In this document: piece by piece, positions 31,291 through 37,500 of the stretch | Layout of the letters: every line of letters starts with the position of its first letter | Position numbering within the stretch: position 1 is the stretch's first letter | Source: Mesostigma viride | Taxonomy: Eukaryota > Streptophyta > Mesostigmatophyceae > Mesostigmatales > Mesostigmataceae | Length of the DNA: 37,500 bases | Reading direction: 5' to 3' | Assembly (NCBI GenBank): GCA_009746045.1 | Contig: RPFO01000333.1 | Coordinates: 2,359,964 to 2,397,463, forward strand | The notes under the pieces: model-generated | What the model saw: only the letters and a program-made list of their open reading frames with translations | Told to the model about the DNA's origin: nothing | Database searches by the model: none | Position numbers and translations under genes: made by a program

Positions 31291-31648
31291 GTGGGTGGGT
31301 GGGTGGGTGGGTGGGTGGGTGGGTGGGTGGGTGGGTGCATGGGTGGTTGGTTGGGTTGGGCTGGGTGGGTGGGTGGGTGGCTGGATGGGTGGGTGGGTGG
31401 GTGGGTGGGTGGGTGGGTGGGGCTGGGTGGGTGGGTGGATGGGTGGGTGGGTGGGTGGGTGGGTGGGTGGGTGTGGGTGGGTGGGTGGGTGGGTGGGTGG
31501 GTGGGTGGGTGGGTGGGTGGGTGGGTGGGTGGGTGGGGGGGGGGGTGGGGGGGTGGGGGGGGGGGGGGGGGGGGTTGCATGGGTGGTTGGGTGGGTGGGG
31601 CTGTGTGGGTGGGTGGGTGGTGTGGTGCGGTGTGGTGGGGGTGGGGGT

Positions 31649-31816
31649 GCAACAGGGTAGCTATGAGGCTGGGTGGCTCGCCAGGTGTATGGGCGCATGG
31701 GTGGCCGAACGCGCAGGTGCAATTAGTTGGGTACGTTACTGGCTGAGTGGTTGGTTGGTTGAGTGTGCATGGGCAGCTAGTGGGCAGGCTGCTTGCCATG
31801 CAGGCAGGTCGGCCAG
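31649..31816. repeat. Satellite module U, copy 1
   Basis: A non-simple ~165-bp sequence beginning GCAACAGGGTAGCTATGAGG, containing GGCTCGCCAGGTGTATGGG, CAATTAGTTGGGTACGTTAC and GCTAGTGGGCAGGCTGCTTG. It is always followed by the octamer array. Highly similar copies are listed separately. Confidence 0.88.
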
Positions 31817-32335
31817 TGGGTGGCTGTGTGGCTGTGTGGCTGTGTGGCTGTGTGGCTGTGTGGCTGTGTGGCTGTGTGGCTGTGTGGCTGTGTGGCTGTG
31901 TGGCTGTGTGGCTGTGTGGCTGTGTGGCTGCGTGGCTGTGTGGCTGTGTGGCTGTGTGGCTGTGTGGCTGTGTGGCTGCGTGGCTGCCTGGGTAGCTGCG
32001 TGGCTGCGTGGCTGCGTGGCTGTGTGGCTGTGTGGCTGTGTGGCTGTGTGGCTGTGTGGCTGCGTGGCTGCGTAGCTGTGTGGCTGTGTGGCTGCGTGGC
32101 TGCGTGGCTGCGTGGCTGTGTGGACGCGTGGCTGCGTGGCTGCGTGGCTGCGTGGCTGTGTGGCTGTGTGGCTGCCTGGCTGCGTGGCTGTGTAGCTGTG
32201 TTGCTGCGTGGTTGTGTGGCTGCGTGGCTGCGTGGCTGCGTGGCTGTGTGGCTGCGTGGCTGCGTGGCTGCGTGGCTGCGTGACTGCGTGGCTGCATGAC
32301 TGCGTGGCTGCGTGGCTGCGTGGCTGCGTGGCTGC
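31817..32335. repeat. Octamer array O1 (GGCTGYGT)n
   Basis: Eight-base units GGCTGTGT or GGCTGCGT. The first fourteen or so are TG versions, the middle mixed and the distal part mainly CG versions, with rare GACTGCGT or GGCTGCCT units. Confidence 0.93.
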
Positions 32336-33629
32336 GTGCAGGTGCATGGGTGGGTGGGTGGGTAGGTGGGTGGGTGGTGGGTGGGTGGGTGGGTGGGTGG
32401 GTGGGTGGGTGGGTGGGTGGGTGGGTGGGTGGGTGGGTGGGTGGGTGGGTGGGTGGGTGGGTGGGTGGGTGGGTGGGTGGGTGGGTGGGTGGGTGGGTGG
32501 GTGGTGGGTGGGTGGGTGGGTGGGTGGGTGGGTGGGTGGGTGGGTGGGTGGGTGGGTGGGTGGGTGGGTGGGTGGGTGGGTGGGTGGGTGGTGGGTGGGT
32601 GGGTGGGTGGGTGGGTGGGTGGTGGGTGGGTGGGTGGGTGGGTGGGTGGGTGGGTGGGTGGGTGGGTGGGTGGGTGGGTGGGTGGGTGGGTGGGTGGTGG
32701 GTGGGTGGTGGGTGGTTGGGTGGGTTGGGCTGGGTGGGTGGGTGGGTGGGGGTGGGTGGGTGGGTGGGTGGTGTGGTGGGTGGGTGGGTGGGTGGGTGGG
32801 TGGGTGGGTGGGTGGGGCTGGGTGGGTGGGTGAATGGGTGGGTGGGTGGGTGGGTGGGTGGGTGGGTGGGTGGGTGGGTGGGTGGGTGGGTGGGTGGGGG
32901 GGGGGGGGGGTGGGGGGGTGGGGTGGGGGTGGGGGGGGGGGGGGGGTGCATGGGTGGTTGGGTGGTTGGGTGGTTGGGTGGGTGGGTGGGTGGGTGGGTG
33001 GGGCTGGGTGGGTGGGTGGGTGGGTGGGTGGGGCTGGGTGGGTGGGTGGGTGGGTGGGTGGGTGGGTGGGTGGGTGGGGCTGGGTGGGTGGGTGGGTGGG
33101 TGGGTGGGTGGGTGGGTGGGTGGTGGGTGGGTGGGTGGGTGGGTGGGTGGGTGGGTGGGTGTTTGTGTGTGTGTGTGTGTGGGTGGGTGGGTGGGTGGGT
33201 GGGGCTGGGTGGGTGGGTTGGTGGGTGGGTGGGTGGGTGGGTGGGTGGGTGGGTGGGTGGGTGGGTGGGTGGGTGGGTGGGTGGGTGGGTGGGTGGGTGG
33301 GTGGGTGGGTGGGTGGGTGGGTGGGTGGGGGGTGGGTGGGTGGGTGGGTGGGTGGGTGGGTGGGTGGGTGGTGGGTGGGTGGGTGGGTGGGTGGGTGGGT
33401 GGGTGGTGGGTGGGTGGGTGGGTGGGTGGGTGTGGGTGCATGGGTGGTTGGGTGGGTGGGTGGGTGGGTGGGTGGGTGGGTGGGTGGATGGGTGGGTGGG
33501 TGGGTGGGTGGGTGGGTGCGTGGGTGGTTGGGTGGGTGGGGCTGGGTGGGTGGGTGGGTGCATGGGTGGTTGGGCGGTTGGGTGGGTGGGTGGGTGGGTG
33601 CATGGGTGGTTGGGTGGGTGGGGCTGTGT

Positions 33630-33955
33630 GGGTGTGGGTGAGGGTGTGGGTGTGGGTGTGGGTGTGGGTGTGGGTGTGGGTGTGGGTGTGGGTGTGGGTG
33701 TGGGTGTGGGTGTGGGTGTGGGTGTGGGTGTGGGTGTGGGTGTGGGTGTGGGTGTGGGTGTGGGTGTGGGTGTGGGTGTGGGTGTGGGTGTGGGTGTGGG
33801 TGTGGGTGTGGGTGTGGATGTGGGTGTGGGTGTGGGTGTGGGTGGGTGTGGGTGTGGGTGTGGGTGTGGGTGTAGGTGTGGGTGTGGGTGTGGGTGTGGT
33901 GTGGGTGTGGGTGTGGGTGTGGGTGTGGGTGTGGGTGTGGGTGTGGGTGTGGGTG

Positions 33956-34000
<45 letters not shown>

Positions 34001-34027
34001 TGTGTGTGTGTGCGTGTGTGTGTGTGT
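33630..34027. repeat. (GGGTGT)n hexamer and (GT)n tracts
   Basis: A GGGTGT hexamer run with few variants followed by about 70 bp of almost pure GT. It separates two (GGGT)n tracts. A shorter hexamer run lies at 34470-34580. Confidence 0.93.
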
Positions 34028-34579
34028 GGGTGTGGGTGGGTGAGTGGGTGTGTGGGTGTGTGGGTGAGTGGGTGGGTGGGTGGGTGGTGGGTGGGGGATT
34101 GGGTGGTTGGGTGGTTGGGTGGTTGGGTGGTTGGGTGGGTGGTGGGTGGTTGGTGGGTGGTTGGGTGGGTGGGTGGGTGGGTGGGTGGGTGGGTGGGTGG
34201 GTGGGTGGGTGGGTGGGTGCATGGTTGGTTGGTTGGTTGGTTGGTTGGTTGGTTGGTTGGTTGGTTGGGTGGGTGGGTGGGTGGGTGGGTGGGTGGTGGG
34301 TGGGTGTGGGTGGGGGTGGGTGGGTGGGTGGGTGGGTGGGTGGGTGGGTGGGTGGGTGGGTGGGTGGGTGGGTGGGTGGGTGGGTGCATGGGTGGTTGGG
34401 GGGTGGGGCTGTGTGGGGGTGGGTGGGTGTGGGGGGGTGTGGGTGCATGGGTGGTTGGGTGGGTGGGGCTGTGTGGGTGTGGGTGTGGGTGTGGGTGTGG
34501 GTGGGTGTGGGTGTGGGTGTTGGTGTGGGTGTTGGTGTGGGTGTGGGTGTGGGTGTGGGTGTGGGTGTGGGTGTGGGTG

Positions 34580-35123
34580 AGGAACGTTGATAAAGGGTAA
34601 ACCTATTTTCTAATGAAGGAAGCAATTCATTGCCAACCATATCCTGTGCTCTCAAGCATTATACTACGTCGCTCGTTGTCAATCCTAACTTGAATTTTCA
34701 AATGCTCTTCAGCAACATCAAACTCAACAATGGTTCAAACCGGCAATGGCAAAAAAAAACAAGGAAAAACAAAGAACAACAATGACAATACCAGCCCGGT
34801 GGAGGGTCCGGCTGCCGCGAGGCAGTCCGAACAACCCCCCTCCCCTGTGCGCCAGCCGGTGGCGGAGCCGGTTCCCCTACGGGGCACCGAACAACCCTCT
34901 TCCCCGGCGGCTGCGACAGCAGCACCCACTGCTGGAGCAGCCATGGCAGCGGCAATGCGGCAGGAAAACAACCCCCCAGGAGGCACCGGCCCTGCGCTGG
35001 CCCCTGGGCTTCCAGCGTCGGCAAGTCTATTGCTTTCCTCATGCATGCTCTGATATAATGCTCAAGAGCGGTGGCTATCTTTTCAACATATCAGAACCAA
35101 ACAGAAAGCTATTGCTGCAATGT
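34580..35123 (+). other. Non-repetitive island inside the satellite
   Basis: A 544-bp sequence of ordinary composition that replaces the first part of a U module (U2 resumes at GGCTGGGTGGCTCGCC, 35124). It contains the ORF at 34730 and an upstream leader. It looks like an insertion, possibly the 5' end of a retroelement, but no target-site duplication was identified. Confidence 0.5.
34730..35053 (+). CDS. 107-aa Pro/Ala/Gln-rich ORF, unknown
   Basis: Starts at ATG in context CAACAATGG and ends at TGA 35051-35053. The N-terminus is Lys/Asn-rich (GNGKKKQGKTKNNND), followed by a Pro/Ala/Gln-rich low-complexity part. The composition resembles the disordered N-terminus of a retroelement Gag, and it begins MVQ like the ORF at 24539, but that is too little to claim homology. 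Confidence 0.35.
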   Translation: MVQTGNGKKKQGKTKNNNDNTSPVEGPAAARQSEQPPSPVRQPVAEPVPLRGTEQPSSPAAATAAPTAGAAMAAAMRQENNPPGGTGPALAPGLPASASLLLSSCML

Positions 35124-35287
35124 GGCTGGGTGGCTCGCCAGGTGTATGGGCGCATGGGTGGCCGAACGCGCACGTGCATTTGGTTGGGTACGTTACTGGC
35201 TGAGTGGTTTGTTGGTTGGTTAAGTGTGCATGGGCAGCTAGCGGGCAGGCTGCTTGCCATGCAGGCAGGTCAGCGAGTGGGTGGTGG
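35124..35287. repeat. Satellite module U, copy 2 (5'-truncated)
   Basis: It matches the other U modules from GGCTGGGTGGCTCGCC onward; the leading GCAACAGGGTAGC part is missing next to the island at 34580-35123. It is followed by octamer array O2. Confidence 0.85.
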
Positions 35288-36150
35288 GTGGCTGTGTGGC
35301 TGTGTGGCTGTGTGGCTGTGTGGCTGCGTGGCTGTGTGGCTGTGTGGCTGCGTGGCTATGTGGCTGCGTGGCTGCATGGCTGCGTGGCTGCGTGGCTGCG
35401 TGGGTGGCTGCGTGGCTGTGTGGCTGCGTGGCTGTGTGGCTGTGTGGCTGCGTGGCTGCGTGGCTGCGTGGCTGCGTGGCTGCGTGGCTGCGTGGCTGCG
35501 TGGCTGCGTGGCTGCGTGGCTGCGTGGCTGTGTGGCTGCGTGGCTGTGTGGCTGCGTGGCTGTGTGGCTGCGTGGCTGCGTGGCTGCGTGGCTGTGTGGC
35601 TGCGTGACTGCATGCAGGTGCATGGGTGGGTGGGTGGGTGGGTGGGTGGGTGGGTGGGTGGGTGGGTGGGTGGGTGGGTGGGTGGGTGGGTAGGTGGGTG
35701 GGTGGGTGGGTGGGTGGGTGGGTGGGTGGGTGGGTGGGTGGGTGGGTGGGTGGGTGGGTGGGTGGGTGGTAGGTGGGTGGGTGGGTGGGTGGGTGGGTGG
35801 TGGTGGGTGGTGGGTGGGTGGGTGGGTGGGTGGGTGGGTGAATGGGTGGGGTGGGTGGGAGGGTGGGTGGGTGAATGGGTGGGTGGGTGGGTGGGTGGGT
35901 GGGTGGGTGGGTGGGTGGGTGGGTGGGTGGGTGGGTGGGTGGTGGGTGGGTGGGTGGGTGGTTGGGTGGTTGGTGGGTGGTGGGGGTGGGTGGGTGGGTG
36001 GGTGAGTGGGTGGGTGGGTGGGTGGGTGGGTGGGTGCGTGGGTGGGTAGGTGGGTGGGTGGGTGGGTGCATGGGTGGGTGCATGGGTGGTTGGTGGGTGG
36101 GGCTGGGTGGGTGGGTGGGTGGTGTGGTGTGGTGTGGTGGTGGTGGGGGT

Positions 36151-36337
36151 GCAACAGGGTAGCTATGAGGCTGGGTGGCTCGCCAGGTGTGTGGGCGCAT
36201 GGGTGGCCAAACGCGCAGGTGCAATTAGTTGGGTACGTTACTGGCTGAGTGGTTGGTTGGTTGGGTGGGTATGTGTGCATGGGCAGCTAGTGGGCAGGCT
36301 GCTTGCCATGCAGGCAGGTCAGCGAGTGGGTGGTGGG
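36151..36337. repeat. Satellite module U, copy 3
   Basis: Full module beginning GCAACAGGGTAGC, with a small insertion (GGGTGGGTATGT) relative to copy 1 after GGTTGGTT. It is followed by octamer array O3. Confidence 0.88.
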
Positions 36338-37129
36338 TGGCTGTGTGGCTGTGTGGCTGTGTGGCTGTGTGGCTGTGTGGCTGTGTGGCTGTGTGGCTGT
36401 GTGGCTGTGTGGCTGTGTGGCTGTGTGGCTGTGTGGCTATGTGGCTGCGTGGCTGCGTGGCTGCGTGGCTGCGTGGCTGCGTGGCTGCGTGGCTGCGTGG
36501 CTGCGTGGCTGCGTGGCTGCGTGACTGCGTGACTGCGTGGCTGCGTGACTGTGTGGCTGCGTGGCTGCGTGGCTGCGTGGCTGCGTGGCTGCCTGGCTGC
36601 CTGGCTGCGTGGCTGCGCGTGGCTGCGTGGCTGCGTGGCTGCGTGGCTGCGTGGCTGCGTGGGCTGCGTGGCTGCGTGGCTGCGTGGCTGCGTGGCTGCG
36701 TGGCTGCGTGGCTGCGTGGCTGCGTGACTGCGTGCAGGTGCATGTTTGATGGGTGGGTGGGTGGGTGGGTGGGGGTGGGTGGGTGGGTGGGTGGGTGGGT
36801 GGGTGGGTGGGTGGGTGGTGGGTGGGTGGGTGGGTGTGGTGGGTGGGTGAGTGGGTGGGTGGGTGGGTGAATGGGTGGGTGGGTGGTGGGTGGTGGGTGT
36901 GGGTGGGTGGTGGGTGGGTGGGGTGGGTGGGTGGGTGGGTGGGTGGGTGTGGGTGGGTGGGTGGGTGGTGGGTGGGTGGGTGGTGGGTGGGGGTGGGTGG
37001 GTGGGTGGGTGGGTGGGTGGGTGGGTGGGTGGGTGGTGGGTGGTTTGGGTGGGTGGGTGGGTGGGTGGGTGGGTGGGTGGGGCTGTGTGGGTGGGTGGGT
37101 GGTGTGGTGTGGTGTGGTGGTGGTGGGGT

Positions 37130-37302
37130 GCAACAGGGTAGCTATGAGGCTGGGTGGCTCGCCAGGTGTATGGGTGCATGGGTGGCCGAACGCGCAGGTG
37201 CAATTAGTTGGGTACGTTACTGGCTGAGTGGTTGGTCGGTTGAGTGTGCATGGGCAGCTAGTGGGCAGGCTGCTTGCCATGCAGGGCAGGTCGGCGAGTG
37301 GG
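37130..37302. repeat. Satellite module U, copy 4
   Basis: Full module 979 bp after copy 3, followed by octamer array O4, which runs off the end of the window. The U3-U4 spacing defines one complete higher-order unit of about 1 kb. Confidence 0.88.
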
Positions 37303-37500
37303 TGGCTGTGTGGCTGTGTGGCTGTGTGGCTGTGTGGCTGTGTGGCTGTGTGGCTGTGTGGCTGTGTGGCTGTGTGGCTGTGTGGCTGTGTGGCTGTGTG
37401 GCTGCGTGGCTGTGTGGCTGTGTGGCTGTGTGGCTGTGTGGCTGTGTGGCTGCGTGGCTGCCTGGGTAGCTGCGTGGCTGCGTGGCTGCGTGGCTGTGTG

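Larger units (their letters stand above)
31291..37500. repeat. Higher-order G-rich satellite, runs off the window
   Basis: About 6.2 kb, almost free of C except in defined places. Blocks occur in the order module U, octamer array O (GGCTGTGT/GGCTGCGT), tetramer array T (GGGT), then U again. U lies at about 31649, 35124 (5'-truncated), 36151 and 37130; O at 31817-32335, 35288-35615, 36338-36730 and 37303-end; T at 31291-31600, 32340-33625, 34030-34440, 35620-36120 and 36750-37080. Hexamer GGGTGT runs occur at 33630-33955 and 34470-34580, with GT dinucleotides between 33955 and 34027. Long open frames in both strands are artefacts of the repeats. Confidence 0.93.

Noticed and set aside
31080-37469. 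Open frames of up to about 1,190 codons in the G-rich satellite (THPP, GGWV and CVAV repeats)
   Set aside because: Same reason: simple repeats lacking stop codons in any frame. Only the 269-bp retrotransposon remnant at the left edge and the island at 34580-35123 are non-repetitive.

Overview
This looks like a repeat-rich nuclear window from a eukaryote, most likely a unicellular alga or other protist. The support is negative and positive: there are no bacterial operons or ribosome binding sites, there are two Ty1/copia-related retrotransposons, several GT-AG exon candidates, several short non-autonomous elements with target-site duplications, and more than 7 kb of simple-sequence arrays. The species cannot be named from the sequence. 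I recognise no intact host gene, no rRNA and no complete tRNA.

Layout. 1-2240: a 1.4-kb tandem duplication whose second copy is internally deleted. 2240-7380: mostly non-coding, with a 68-bp retroposed hairpin RNA-like element at 3565-3632 and a possible zinc-finger exon on the minus strand near 6558. 7384-13870: retrotransposon 1, with a frameshifted gag, a pol split by a perfect 206-bp palindrome, and a 3' LTR-like region; no 5' LTR was found. 14164-15870: a TTAA-flanked piggyBac-like non-autonomous element. 16938-17388: two candidate exons ending in a small zinc ribbon. 17703-19016: a 1-kb pure purine (GGGA) tract followed by (TGCG)n and GT-rich DNA, abutting a truncated Lys/Arg-rich coding fragment. 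19440-20225: a 184-bp satellite. 21099-21666: a minus-strand PHD-finger gene with two single-base frame breaks. 23260-24420: a TATA-containing promoter/LTR-like segment and a dimeric SINE-like insertion. 24539-25462: an unidentified 307-codon ORF. 25520-31290: retrotransposon 2, with gag, one UGA, then pol, flanked and interrupted by two oppositely oriented copies of a 780-bp element. 31291-37500: a higher-order satellite of (GGGT)n, (GGCTGYGT)n and a conserved 160-180 bp module, which replaces the 3' end of retrotransposon 2.

The most notable system is the retrotransposon family. Both copies read gag(CCHC) - integrase - protease - reverse transcriptase - RNase H, so the retropepsin-like domain lies after the integrase rather than before it as in known copia elements. 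Both copies also share a D-x29-E integrase spacing, a DTN protease triplet, a GDD box without the usual tyrosine, and a gag stop in the context UGA-CUN in frame with pol. Each copy is interrupted by a different non-autonomous element at nearly the same place, just after the GDD codons.
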